NCBI RefSeq assembly: GCF_037975245.1
Contig: NC_092569.1
Coordinates: 3,528,501 to 3,592,500, forward strand
Reading direction: 5' to 3'
Origin: Apostichopus japonicus
Lineage: Eukaryota > Echinodermata > Holothuroidea > Aspidochirotida > Stichopodidae
Length of the DNA: 64,000 nucleotides
Below are positions 43,901 through 57,689 of this stretch, one piece after another. Both the position numbers and the translations under genes were made by a program. How positions within the stretch are numbered: the stretch's first letter is position 1; every line of letters starts with the position of its first letter. The notes under the pieces are model-generated. The model was not told where the DNA came from, did not search any database, and saw only the letters and a program-made list of their open reading frames with translations.

Positions 43901-46900
43901 ATAGGAAACAATCATTATTTTATTTGTGATATTTCGGTATGTCTCGTGTATCTAATGGAATTGCAAGGTGTCAGGTTGCTTGTATTTTAACGGTCCAATT
44001 GACTGTCAAGTTATCTACTCCCATAACTATATCATAAATTTAGGAGACATTACTCGATTTCCGTTGAAAAAAGTAGGTGTAGGCCTCAAAGACGATCTCG
44101 CCAGAATAAGATGAAGATTACGTCATTTTCCACGCGACATTGATGTCGATGGCAAATGTGTTATAAAGTTAGATAGACAGAAGTTATCAAAAGGAAACGT
44201 AGACGTGTAATTTTGTCTTCCTGCATTTTGCGACCCAGTACTGGAAGGTCGATCATTTCTTAATTGTGTCGACGTTACTCCTTAGGCTCCCTTGATTATG
44301 CAGACCCCTAACACCCCCCATCTTCATCCTACCGTCGTTCCTCCCCATACCCCCTCCCCCCCCACCCCTCAGTTCTTTCCCTTTCCTTCTCGGGGCTATT
44401 TACAGGTAACGAGCAAACGCTGATTAGCATGCCCACAAACCAAGTGTGAAGCTTCCAAGGTCAGATTTTAGCGGTAGCCTATATTATCATATGACGTAGC
44501 ATTACTTAGTCCTAACTGGGGGCGCTATGCCTCAGGGACAAACTTTAAGCTGGATGTTCAAACTCTGCGAGCTCCCTGTTATGTTTACTGGTATAGTAAG
44601 CTGCACAGCAGCTGTAACATCCGTGCTGGATAGGCGGATCTTCTTAGCTATAAACTTCAAAGCTAGGATAAAATACTTTGAACTGAGGCTTTAATGATAC
44701 AAAGTAAAAGGGAGAGAGAGAGGGGAGAGGCCGAGTGGGGTGGGGTGGGGTATGTAAAATAACGGGGGAGGGGAAGAAGAGGAAAGTGGGAAGGTTAAGA
44801 AATGGGATTTAATGTTGTCTCGATAGACCTAGAACAGGTCAAGGTGAAGTCTACCTTAAAGAGTGGAATCCGGGCCTCTGCATAAAATGATTGGAACTTT
44901 CGTTTTACCGATATCAAATGTTAGATGAGTTATAGTAACATTGTAAGGTGGAGTGCTAGTGGATAGCATTGAACAAGCTGGCTTCTTCTTTCTTTGTGCA
45001 TGTTTTTTTTTTTTTTTAATTATTTTTTGTTCCTATTTCATCATTTTGAATTTCATTTGAATTATTAGTCTTTACCCCCAATCGTTAGCTATCGTTACAT
45101 CGCAAAGCCCATGTTTCTTTGTGTTTTATTTTCTAACTAGCCAACACACGTTAACTGTGTATTTGTTGCAGCGCAGCGTTATAAAAAATTATAATAATAA
45201 ATATAAAAAAACATATTGTGATCGATAATCTGTATTTAGGCCTTCTCTAAATGTAAACCGTAAAACATATGTTGGTTTGAAAGCAGAAATGAAATAGTTT
45301 AGGCATTTGTCTTTATTCCTTTCATATGACCCCCCCCCCCCCCACCCCCCGTCCCAACTACACCTGATATGATTTAAACGACTTGTTCAAGTATATGTAT
45401 GAATAACGGGAGGTAGGTCATGTCGGGACGTCTGTCTCCCCTGACAGATAAAGAGGATGGGTTATCTCCTCAGCTGTCAAACTCTAAATCATAGAGAGGT
45501 TATACACATCTATATATTTATATATATATGTGTGTGAGCGAATATATATGCCTTGTTTACAATTTCAAATATGACCATCAAATGACTATAAACTGTCATC
45601 TTTACAAACTCATTTTAATCGTAAAATTTATGTGTTTTTTCTTTTTTTTTCAACGGAAACTTTTTTAAGGTCAAAGGTCACGAAGAACAAGCACGAATCG
45701 TATTTTAATCAGAGAATTAAAACCCATGTCACTGTTTTTTTTTTACTTTATACGCAAAAAACCGATATAAATTTTTACGGCATGGGGAAATGTCTGTAAA
45801 ATCAGTTAAGTTTCCTTTTACGTTATATATATTGGGATGGGTTCAAATGCAATAATACAAAACACGGAGAAGAAGAATAAAAAATATAAAAAAACAGGAA
45901 GGAAGGAGAAGAAAAGGTTGATATTAATGTTGGTGGTAAATAAGAATTTAATAAGCTAACAGGGGTGATTACATCCTCCAAGTGGATTCGACAAGGGCTT
46001 TCATTACCGTCCAGACCACAGTGCGAAAGGTCCCCCTGGAATAATGAAACTTCTGCAGATATATGAACAAAGGAAACAGTCGTTTTTCTTAGTTTTTTGT
46101 TAAAGATTAAATTCGTGATGGGTTTTTTGATTCTTAAATCGATTTTACAATGTCTGTTTTATTACAGTAATGGCTATCCTTTTTTTTAAGTGAGTTCAAT
46201 TTTGTGACATCGTTTGAAAGCATTGGATTCGAAATGGCACGATTATCCGTAGTGGGACCAGAATCAATCCCAATAATGTATTTATAAATTGTCACCAGGG
46301 CGATTTAGTTTTGTAATAAAATGATTCGCATGATCTAAGCATGATGCAACGCGAAAAGGATGACTTTGGACGGACTTGTTAATCTTTTTGATATGTCATA
46401 ATCCAAGAATATAGATTAAAGAAATGAGGGCTTGATTTTTTTTTTATAGTTTTTAGAGAACGTAGGACTTCCTTTAGAGGGCGTGTACCTCTATAAAATT
46501 CCGGTATTAGTCCTGGGTGATATGATATGATATGATAAAATATTAGAAGCAATTTCCGGTTGATTGCATATATAGTAGCAGCAAGGGTGTACCATAAGTG
46601 GTAATCGCTGAAAGTTTTCTTTAACCGTTTTTTGAAGAAGGTTTGCCGCTGAACTTTTGTGTATAGACTTCAAAGTTTAAAACATTGATTAACGTGAAAT
46701 ATGATCTGAAAACAAAATTTTTGTGCTCATTTGCTTGAAAATTTTATTATACTTAACAAATAAAAAATAAAAAAATAAAATATAAAACAAATGAGCATCT
46801 TCTAACGGAAACTAGAAATTAAAACACAAATTATACAAGAATGGGCCATTGCTAAAGAATGAGAGACGGTTTGAAGGGGGAGGGGGCGGGTGAGTGGGAA

Positions 46901-47889
46901 GGGGAGGGGGATGGAAGAGGCGGGGGTTCAGGAAATATGAGATAACTTAGAGACGAATATCCAAAGTGGGCACAAAACCAGTGGAACTTTCGGATAAGTA
47001 GATTAAAAGGTAATTGTCAGTTCCTAGGTAGAGTTCGTTTTTGAAAGTGAACGCAAATTTACGATTTGAAGGGTCAAACGGATAAGAAGGTCGAAATAAT
47101 AAAACGATTTGACCTCTTCTTCATATTTTGTACTTAAAGAGATGTTGTACACATGTCGAATGTCATCCAAAGGTTTAAAGAATATTTTTCGGATTGAATA
47201 ATTTCGAATTTCCAAATAAAATAAATAAAACGGATGAATATTGAATATTGAGCTTAGGCCTGTACCGAGTAAATGACGTCATCATCAATTTAGCCTTAAA
47301 GAAGCATGTCAGAGAATTAACATGTTTTTTTTTCTCATTTTTAAGATGAATATGAACCATGAAACCAGAATAGTTAAAGAAACATTTCAATCACTCAAAT
47401 ATTTCTCTCGTCTTGGACATTTCCATATCAAGACTAAAATTCGGCATCAAGTCACCCTATAGAAGCAACATGTATAATATCTCAAGTTGGTCTCCGCACA
47501 ATATATGGCTTCATTAAACAACATATAAAGATGTACCAGATCTATGTTTTCAATCACTGCCTGTATTTGTATTAAGTACTTGTAACGCAGAAAAGTCACC
47601 CAAAGATAGAGCATGCAGGGCATGAAACCAATAAATTTGATCGATTCTCAACCCCCCCTCCCCCTCACCCCTATGTAGTCTAAAGATTATATCGAGACTG
47701 TAACCGTGTATAACTTGTGTTACTACGAGTCACTTGGAAAGGGGAGCAGGGTATACTACGCATGATCAGCTTCGTGATCGATAATACTGTGATCGATATA
47801 TATACTGATCGATATATCTGAAAGAACAGATACTACCCATGAGCACATATAGCTTATTAATTTGAACAACTGGCTATATATATATTACG

Positions 47890-47891
<2 letters not shown>

Positions 47892-47939
<48 letters not shown>
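47892..47939. repeat. TA microsatellite
   Basis: About 24 TA units. Confidence 0.95.
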
Positions 47940-47942
<3 letters not shown>

Positions 47943-48716
47943 GTCGATTATACATTAATTAATTTTATAGTTTTGTCTATCTCGCGACATTTTATACGAA
48001 ACTGTTGTTGTGAAACATACATTCAATAGTAATAATAATAATATTAATAATAATAATCAAAATTGTTTTTTCTCGATATATTTGCATGGGGCGGGGGGGG
48101 GGGGGCGCTTAATTCCTAATACAATACAATCCGTTCCTATAAAGACATCAAAAATCTTGGTACTGTTTTTTTTATTTGTATTTATATCTCTTGCACTATA
48201 TATCCCTTTAATGGTTCCTTATTCTGACCCTGTCGCCCCCTTCTGTTATACATGGTATTTACGCAGCGCGTGCAACAACAATGTATTCGCGTGCCAGGTG
48301 ACCTTAAGAGTTACCCCCTTGTGTCCCATGAGAATATATATTCTTTGTTCGAGAGAGATATCGTACGGGATTGTGCTCGATAACGCTCCGTACGTCCAGA
48401 ACACAGATATTGACCTATATTGTTAGTACTATCAATGAGTGTGTGTCAGTGTGTGCTATGCAATCTTGTAACAGTCCCCTTCGATATCAGTTCACCCAAT
48501 CAGCGGGAAGATTATCGCCTTAGGGGTAGAAGTCTTTAAAGTTGACAACGTCATAGTTAGGCACCCTTTCCCGTGTATCTGTATACTGCTGTTTAAGTGA
48601 TGTGTGGTATTTGAGCGATCACAGTCCATGGAACATGCAACGTTGTAAAACTTTCGTAAAAACAAATAAATAAAAAATATATATTAAAAAAAGGGCTGGC
48701 TATAAATTTGATACCT

Positions 48717-48802
<86 letters not shown>

Positions 48803-51800
48803 TGGCTCTTGATTACATCCACAAATATATTTAATATTCCAATCCACAGTGTCGATTAGCTGCGTTTATTTGATTTCAGTTTTATTGTTTTTTTTCATCG
48901 CTGACTATAATTAAGACACATAAATTCACAACATACACAACATTCATACTATAGCCATAAGTCGTTGACATATGTTCCGGTAACTTTAACTTGGTAAAGC
49001 AATGATTTATAACTGATCCTCTTCTTCTAGCAAGGATACTGGTAAATCTAAAATCAACTGATAAATCTAAATCAAATGATATCAACTAAATAAACTGATA
49101 AATCTAAAAAATAAATTGTTGCTTCATAATACATTATCTAAGGGGTGACTTTAGGTTTCTTGACACTGTTTCGACAGAAAAATCAAGTTTGTTTTTAAAA
49201 TCTTTTGAAATTGATGTGAAAATGAGTTAAACACACATCAATTTATTGTTTATATCCGTATTAAAAAAAAATATTAGAATAACAAAATGCCTACAAATAC
49301 CGACCTAATCGATATTGAATTCGCGGAATATTCAATAAATGAAGTGTGTTTTTATACATGAAATCAATTGAAGCTTTTGTTCTTTTCTGTGCTTTTTCTT
49401 AATAATGAATCAACAAAGGAATAACGAAATCTATTGTTAAGAAGATCAACAATGCATCATAACATTATTAAAGTGTAATAAGTGTTAAAATTGATTACAT
49501 TTAAAAAATTAAAAGTCATATTCTGTTGCCGTAAGCGTGACATCATAACGTAAACTATCTTCTTTGATCAAATATAAATAAAATATTTAAACGAAATTTA
49601 CCTACTAACATAGAAATGAAAGTTTATTTCAAATAGTTTTCATATCTCCCATTTACCGGGCTTATGTCCCCCGAAATGTATCACATACCCCCAAAGAAAC
49701 AATCTCTTTCTATCTCTCTCTCACTGTGTTTCAGTCACATTTAAATGAGTCATTATTTTTCCGATGGTTCAACTGAAATTTTAATCAATTAGATTAGATT
49801 TATATGTATGCAAATCAAACTGCAGTTTGTATTATTTGATCTAAATAACAGCGCCGCTGAGACAAGACAAAAGTGCAGGGGGGAAAAAAAGAAGAAGAAA
49901 AATTGGAAATAAGTTTAAAACGAGCCAGTGTTTTAGTGACGTACAAACAAGCCGTTCAAATTGTAATTTATTTTCCCGAATTCGCCTGGTTTCTGCGATT
50001 TATCTTTGTAAGTAGATATTTTTACGATCAAATCTAAGAGATTAGAAAGTAATAAATGCAGTCAACTTCAGGCTAATCTTAACAATGTATCTCCTGCGAT
50101 AATTTACTTCGAAATTTTCAAAATAATTGCGGTACTTTCAAAATTAACCATGGAGGGGACGTAATTAAAGGCAGCGACTAATAGTCTACTATATCAAACG
50201 ACTGTTTAATGGAGTCTATCCAATCTGTCCTGGCTTGTTATATGACGTTTTGATATTTGAGCGGAAATGATAGTGATATTTGTGTTATTTTAACTGAAAA
50301 CGGGTTTAACATTAGTTCATGTAATAATAACATTAATGTCATTTAACAATACTGCTTGCTCTTTCACTTTGAAAATGCTATACAAAATACTACAAAAAGC
50401 AAATCAAAACAAAACAACAACACCAACAAACAAAGGGTAACTATGAAACAATCCACCTCCTATTAACAGCATCAGTAACGTATCCACGATTTTATTAAGG
50501 AGGGGTAGTGTCCCGGGGGTTGCTGGAACCAACTCCCATGCATGGGGGTCTGGGGGAGGGGGGTTCAATTTAATCAAATGTTGCATTCTGAGTCATATAT
50601 TTATAAGCTTAAACTCTATATAATTAGGTCTTAGGGCAAGGCTGCGCTAATAACTTATTTTTGTACAATCTTATTTTTGTATGCAATCTCACACCCCCCC
50701 CCCCACCCTGTGTCTTCCCCCAGTATAACATCAATTGTACTTTTAAATCACGATAATTACTAAACGGAACAAGATGTATAGCAGTTTGCGGATTTTTTTT
50801 TTTTTTTTTGTCTAGCAAAAATCTCTATCTTGTAAAAAAGAAATGGTGGTCGAGTTAAAGACTACCTCGTCCCATATATTTAGTAAGACCTACAAGACAT
50901 AAAAATTTACCCAAGCAAACCTGGTGAAACAGTTACAAGTCATATTGATAAACACGACGGAAACCAAAGTAAACGGCCTGAAGTCAAGAACGCCTGGAAA
51001 TATGACCAACGGATTTTGGGTTAAGCGTATAGGTAAAAAAGTATCCAAAAACATAAAAAACAAAACAAAACAAGATGAAAGGGATAAAACTAGGTTTATA
51101 GCGTCATGGATTAAACTGCCTCAACATTTTTCAAAAGTCAACCAGTAATTTGTTTTTGTTTTGGCGGTGTTCTTTTGATCATTACCTGTATAGATTACGT
51201 GAACAGAAATATCTATAAAATATTGTTACACACCTTCTCGTATAGACATAAATATTTATGCGATATGATATATAATATATCGCAATATGTACAGTATTTG
51301 TTTTGTTCTGTTTTGTTTTGTTAATCTGATTCAGTAAGGTTTCGGTAGTGCATTCTTTGAAAATTTAATATTATTTATACGAAGACCTTTGGGCAATTGC
51401 GTCGCCTTTTGTATACATGAGATATTTATTTAATTCCAAACATGGATAAACTCGTTCCTTGATGAAATGGATAGGACCTAATCTGCTATTTAACAAGAAA
51501 TTACTTTTAAGAGAGAGTGAGCTATATAAACAGAAGTAGTACAAGAGTTCGGCTTGACGGCACCAGGAGTTTATTATATTTAGTTTACAATCCTTTTGAA
51601 GAATATGTCCCCTTAAGGCTCGCTAAATTAAATCAGGGGACGAAACTACTTTATCATGTTTAGCTGTGAGGGTTTTGTCTCCCACGTGAGAAGTAGAGTT
51701 ATCAACGCTTTTAAGAGGCCTGTAAACGTTTTGTTCTTCGTTGTGGAATACGAAGCACACACATACATATATAAACAAACACACACATATAAAACATAAA

Positions 51801-54800
51801 CAACGATACTTTTATCAAAAATTAGGTTTCTGACGTTTTGAGTCAAGAGTCATGAAGGTAAAATAAAAACAGGTCCATGACAAATATAATCTAAATAATA
51901 TCAAAAATTAAATTACATTAAAAAAAAAAGAGAAAAAAATATGATTTTTTTCTTGTTTAGATATAATTTCAGGTAATTTTGAAATTCAGAATACCAATTG
52001 CAAATCACCATTGCTCGAATCATAAAGAAGGTAAAATCTTCTCCATTAAGAAAACCTCAAGATTTCAAATTAATTACTTTTACCGCATGATTAAACAGTC
52101 ATGCAATTAATAACGTCAAAGAGTGTCTTTAGATTATCATTGTTGATTTTCATTCTACTAGTTCACTTTTTTTTTGCAGTATCATGGCGATATAATTAAG
52201 TTTAATTGTTTCACTAAACCACCAAAACCGCATTATACGACTTTAATCTTGAAATTTTAGATCGCCATTTTTATTTTCTCCTCCGTCAATTGGATGTCAC
52301 TTTATAAGTGAAGGTACAACGATGGATCATATAGGGTTACGGTTCCTAGTGGCCAAGCATAGGTGGTGGGGTAGAGGTGGGGAGGGAGGGGGTGAGGTTA
52401 CTGAAACGAATGCGTGCACGGAGCTTCCGGTGAACTCCAGTCTAAGCGATTCCCTTGGTCATACCGTTTCTGTGTAGTTGACCAAACTGACCCATGCTGC
52501 TTTACTTACTGGCGATAACAAATTAATAGTAAGCATGCTCATTTCACTTATTTAACGTATTTGCCACAACAAGTGAAACTTCACTAATTCGCCCAGTCTG
52601 TGTTTTTTGTGGGGATGGGGGGGGGGTGGAGGGGGTCCATTTTGATGTCCGCATCACATGTATACCTGATCATGGCAACTTTATACCATTTTGCTTCTTA
52701 GCGAAGTGAAAGTTGATTTCTGGGGCCTTTTCAGGATTTTATGAAGCGGAGGGAAAGGGGTGGGGTGGTTGAAACGAAATGCCATGTGAGGGGCAGAGGG
52801 GTTGCCCCAGAAGAAATTCATAACAATTTAGAAGTGAACTGACACATTGTGACTATAATTAAGGCCTACACACAGTAACTATTTCCATATATTATGCGGG
52901 GTTAAAGAAAAGGGTGTGCACTTACCCCCTCTCCTCCCCCCGCACCCCCGGATCAGCCGAGACTAACAAGTTGGCTTTATTATAAGCGCCATTACGTACA
53001 AATCTTTCTCTGTTCGGTAATCTATCAAATATAATTCATCAATATAAAGTATACACTGTCGACGGTTGACACTTCATTAAAATTTGTAGAACGGTCATTT
53101 AGACTAAGTTACTCAAAGTAAATTTTCTATCAGCAAACTAAGATTCTTACTACTTCATTGTATACATTGAATGACCTTAGTTAAAACTTAGTGCTTAGTT
53201 TTAAACTAAAGATCTTTATGTCGCCTCCAATTAACAAATCAAGACATTTATCCCTCAACCCCCTACCCCCCCTCCCCATCACCATAGCCCCAATTATTTG
53301 AAATGGAAAGCGACTATAGTTAAGCCTATATGGACTAATGGACTAAATTATTTGGTGTTAAATGTTAAATATATCAAAATATTTCCGAAAAATGTCCAAA
53401 ATATCAACGCAAATATAGAAAAAGAAAAATAATAAAACTGAAATAATATCACGTACAAAAGAATACTAATAATAATTCCAACTCATTCTTTAGACAGTCA
53501 GTCATATTCCATATCATGCAATATGATATGATTTATTACTTGTAATGAAAACTAAATGTGACAATATTTTAAGTCATATTAGCCCCCCGCCCCCTCCCCC
53601 ACCCCATAATATCCCAAACGAGATCTTAACGGCGTGTCCCGATAAATCGTATCTCCAACATTGTCATGAAATGAATTTAAAAGAGAGCGAGGGAGAGAAG
53701 AAAAAAAATTACCACGACGCAAAGAGTTGTATACATGGGTGCGGATCTAAGTCGTTAACGGATAATTCTGTCGAAACTTTTACCCGCTGAGCGAGTATTT
53801 CATAGCAAATCTTTAACCAAAAGTCAAGTTTATCTATATAGCGAAGGTCAAAATTGACACAAATGTGTTTTCAACTCTTAGTATCCAAACACTGGGACCC
53901 CTAATGGTCTTTATTAACGTAGCAGAAAATGTGTCATCACATTTCCCAATTTTCCGTGTTTTTTTTCTTTTTTAAACTCATCTAAATTTACGGTTCATTG
54001 AAAGCGTAACGGCTGTTTGTGTTTTGGTCGGTGGATTTTAACGAGTTTTGATGTAAGCAAGGTCTGGCTAAGACTTGACCGCTATTAAATTACCAGAGGG
54101 AAGTTACGGCCGTTTTCACTGACCATCGCTCGGCCGTGTCAGATGCGGTTAGTTTTGATACGCACCAGCGATTTCCGGGAAGTGTTACACGTGTAAGCAG
54201 CGATTTGCAAAAAAGTATAAGATTTATCAGATTAACGGCCAGTAGTTGTCAATAATGAACTTCAGCGAAAAAAAAAAATAGAAAAAAAGAATCGTCCAAC
54301 AGGTAAACTGTTTTGTTTGAGATGGATGGATACGATATTGCACGCTGATTGGAATTGACAACTTTATTATAATTATAAGGAAATGAGTTAACAATAATGT
54401 GATTATGACAGCTTTGGTGTTATGTTGGATTAATATTTGGAAAGAAAAGCAAAAAAAGAAAAGCTTGCTGCGTTGTGAATAAGGATAAAACACGAATGAG
54501 GGTTGTGGACGCTTTTCGGTTATATAAAATCTACGGTAGCGGTTGTTAGTAGTTATTGTACATTATTTAATTAATTAATTAATCCACAATCAGACAGGGG
54601 TGCGTGATTATCCCATTTGGAAGACTATCCCGGGATATGTCAGCCAGTGGGAGTTGTTTACAAACGGGATATGTCATTAATTTCGGATGATTAAAAATCA
54701 TATTTTGGACGATTTTTTTTGCACGAAAAGCTATCGTTTCGTTTCGAGGTAATTTTCAGAAGAAAAGTTAAAGAGATTGACAAGGCAATGGGACATAAGG

Positions 54801-54980
54801 AGTTAAGGTTTATAATTTAAATAAAGAAGGATATACCATAGCGGTCTTCCACGAAAAGGAATTAATATAAGACGCGTATATGAACAGGATATGTGTTTTC
54901 GCAATGTAACGTGCAGCATAATGCATTGTTATTTATGAAGGATATATGACAAACACTATATGAAGTCATTATGGGATACA
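47940..54980. other. Gene-free DNA
   Basis: AT-rich, apart from the microsatellite at 48720. G- and C-rich patches at 50515-50560, 50690-50720, 52370-52400 and 52610-52640; about 50485-50680 resembles the last PREB intron (6360-6530). No splice-bounded frame or family motif. Confidence 0.45.
48720..48800. repeat. TA microsatellite
   Basis: Uninterrupted AT run of about 80 bp; the Tyr-Ile open frame across it is an artefact. Confidence 0.97.
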
Positions 54981-54989
54981 CTTGATCTT

Positions 54990-56400
54990 GATTCCAACAG
55001 GTTTTACGTGTCATGTCTTTAAAGAGGAATTATATTGGGAGGATAAACCTGATGCACTAGGTCTTGTCTGTGACGTATATAGCAAAGCTGCACCTAGTCC
55101 AACTATATTTTATATAGTGTCGTGTATTTGAGGTACACATTCCTGTTCCAACAGGTATTACTTGTGACGTGTACTAAATGGATATACCTGATGAATCATG
55201 TATGCCTCACAAATTGCATAATTAGGAGGAAACACCTCATCCAACGGGTCATGCCTACTAGTGACGTGCATTGGAAGGATACATCTGTTCCCAACGTGCG
55301 TTAATTGCACGTGATCCGTTTAAGGATATACCTGTTCCAACAACTACTGTATGGCTATGATGCGTATTGAAAGGATATGCGTTATACAGCAGGTGCTATA
55401 TGCCACATGTGTAACGGCAGGGTACACCTCGTCCAACAACTAGTATTCATTTACATGTGATACATATTTGGAGGATATGTACCTGCTCTAACAGGCTGTG
55501 AAGTGTTCTACAAGGATAAACCTTATACAACATGTGTTATCTGCCACGTGTGTAACGGCAGGGTGCACCTCGTCCAACTAGTATTAATTTACATGTGATA
55601 CATATTTGGAGGATATGCACCTGCTCTAACAGGCTGTGAAGTGTTCTTCAAGGATATACCTTATACAATCTGTGTTATCTGCCACGTGTGTAACGGCAGG
55701 GTACACCTCGTCCAACTAGTATTAATTTACATGTGATACATTGTAGGAGGATATATACCTGCTCTTACATGCTGTGAAATCTACTACAGGGATACACCTT
55801 ATACAACAGGTGTTATCTGCCACGTGTGTAACGGCAGGGTACACCTCGTCCAACTAGTATTAATTTACATGTGATACATTGTAGGAGGATATATACCTGC
55901 TCTTACATGCTGTGAAATCTACTACAGGGATACACCTTATACAACAGGTGCTATACACCTCGTCCAACTAGTATTCATTTACATGTGATACATGTTTGGA
56001 GGATATGTACCTGCTCTTACGGGCTGTGAAGTGTTCTACAAGGATATACCTTATACAACAGGTGTTATCTACCACGTGTGTAACGGCAGGATACACCTCG
56101 TCTAACTAGTATTAATTTGATACATTTGAGGAGGATATGTACCTGCTCTAACAGGCTGTGAAGTGTTCTACAAGGATATACCTTATACAACAGGTGATAT
56201 CTGCCACGTGTGTAACGGCAGGATACACCTCGTCCAACTAGCCTAGTAGTTCTTTGCATGTGATACATATGGGAAGGATATACCTTATACAACAGGCTTT
56301 ATATTTCATCTGCGACGTGAAATAGAAGGATACTCCTGATCCAACAGGCTGTTTGCCTGTGTTGTGTATAATGAAGGATATGTCTGCTCAAGTATATCGT
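54990..56400. repeat. Complex tandem array, 138-141-bp unit with 60-70-bp subunits
   Basis: From about 55390 a unit containing GCCACGTGTGTAACGGCAGG, ACACCTCGTCCAACTAGTATT, TTTACATGTGATACAT, GGAGGATAT-TACCTGCTC, CAGGCTGTGAAGTGTTCTAC and AAGGATATACCTTATACAAC repeats about six times (landmark starts 55402, 55543, 55681, 55819, 56071, 56203). The copy expected near 55957 has lost this landmark. Flanking stretches repeat only the AGGATATACCTG-TCCAACA subunit, suggesting the large unit grew from two diverged small ones. Confidence 0.93.
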
Positions 56401-56649
56401 GTATATGGAGGATATACGAAGTACTCCACTGTCAAGATTCCCGATAGGTAACTGTTATGCTTTTGATTTTATTGAATGTTTTACCGCATGTTTATTGCAT
56501 AGTTTTGAATCAAAAGGTCATAATATACGGCGTTACACGCATTTGATTAACTTACGCGCCCTTTTTTCGGTCGACTGTGTAAACGCAATAGTAACTTCAA
56601 GTGACCTTTGACACTTCGGGAATATTTACCTTGCAGTACTTGGTCTATA

Positions 56650-56920
56650 GCCTAGGTTCTCAACTTATTTTGCATCCACGGGGCCCTGAGGACAATAATT
56701 TAAATTCATGGATCCCAAGACGAGAGGAGGAATCCCCAATGACCTCATCCCTACAATGGTTGGGCCTGAATATCAAGGACTACATCGGTTTACTTTGCCA
56801 TCAAATTTGTTCTGTTTTGAGAGCGTATATAAGTCAAACGAAAAAGATAACACACCCCACTTTTTTTCACGGACCCTTTGTGCACCCCTTGCCCCTCACG
56901 GATCCGAGAAAAAAAAATAA
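56650..56920. repeat. Possible old hAT-type fragment
   Basis: Starts with GGTTCTCAACTTATTTTGCAT and a GGGGCCC block, a layout like the ends of Charlie-type hAT repeats. The 120-codon frame here has no recognisable domain. Weak call. Confidence 0.3.
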
Positions 56921-57689
56921 AGATATGATTGGTTTTTTCCGCATGAATGTGGATCAAATTTAGAAGTCTATTAGCAATTTGTTTTTTCGGGACATATAAT
57001 GTTTCATTTAAAATTAATCGATGCAACTATGTAAATGTTTAATCAAACATTACTGTGTCGATCAATGGCCAGTTGATGACGTCATAACTAACTATAACTT
57101 TGAATCGATAAGCAGTACGTCAAAACTTATCGTCTGAAACAAATACTTTCACAATTTGTATTAATTTAAATTGAAATCGTAGACGAAGAATTGTTTCTCG
57201 AAAGACATTGTATGGTTTCTCTTAAAAAAAAAATAGGCTATCACGAATCAAAAGCATTGAAGTCTGATTTCGGGATAGAACGAGATAGAACATTCTTTCG
57301 CGTTTTGTGTGTTTCCTGGTTTTTACAGTATTAATCCAATCAATATGTAACCGGAAATAAATTTAATGGAATGTGTTTTTTCATTACTGATAAAATAAAT
57401 ATAAAATGAAACCTTAATAACAATTGTGATTTATTATGAGAACTAGAGATGATAAATGATGATATCAAACAAAAACGCGAAATTAATTACAGTTTTGATG
57501 CAATGGTGAATGTTTTATGGTAAACATTCTGAAATCAGGTTTCGGCAGGGTAGATAAAATATTGTCGATATACGGTAGGTGTAGCCAAATCACATTAGTC
57601 AAAAGAGTTTCATTTATTACACAGAAAATATCCAGAACCGTTTTGAACCCCCCCCCCCCCCTTCGTCCACCCGCATCTAACCCAACCCA

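Larger units (their letters stand above)
40449..47890. other. Homeobox upstream DNA, no exon recognised
   Basis: 7.4 kb that should hold the homeobox gene's first exon on the minus strand, but I could not identify it. Present: simple CCCCT repeats at 42541-42594, a TATA-type microsatellite at 40750-40795, a CA/C-rich run at 45330-45350, two related segments near 43.65 and 43.83 kb, and long T-runs. Confidence 0.45.

Noticed and set aside
48593-48847. Tyr-Ile repeat protein
   Set aside because: Translation of the AT microsatellite.
55402-56222. CRISPR-like array in the CACGTG-bearing repeats
   Set aside because: The DNA between landmarks is itself repeated, so there are no spacers.
56601-56963. 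120-codon open frame as a gene
   Set aside because: No domain, no convincing splice sites, and its start resembles a hAT repeat end.
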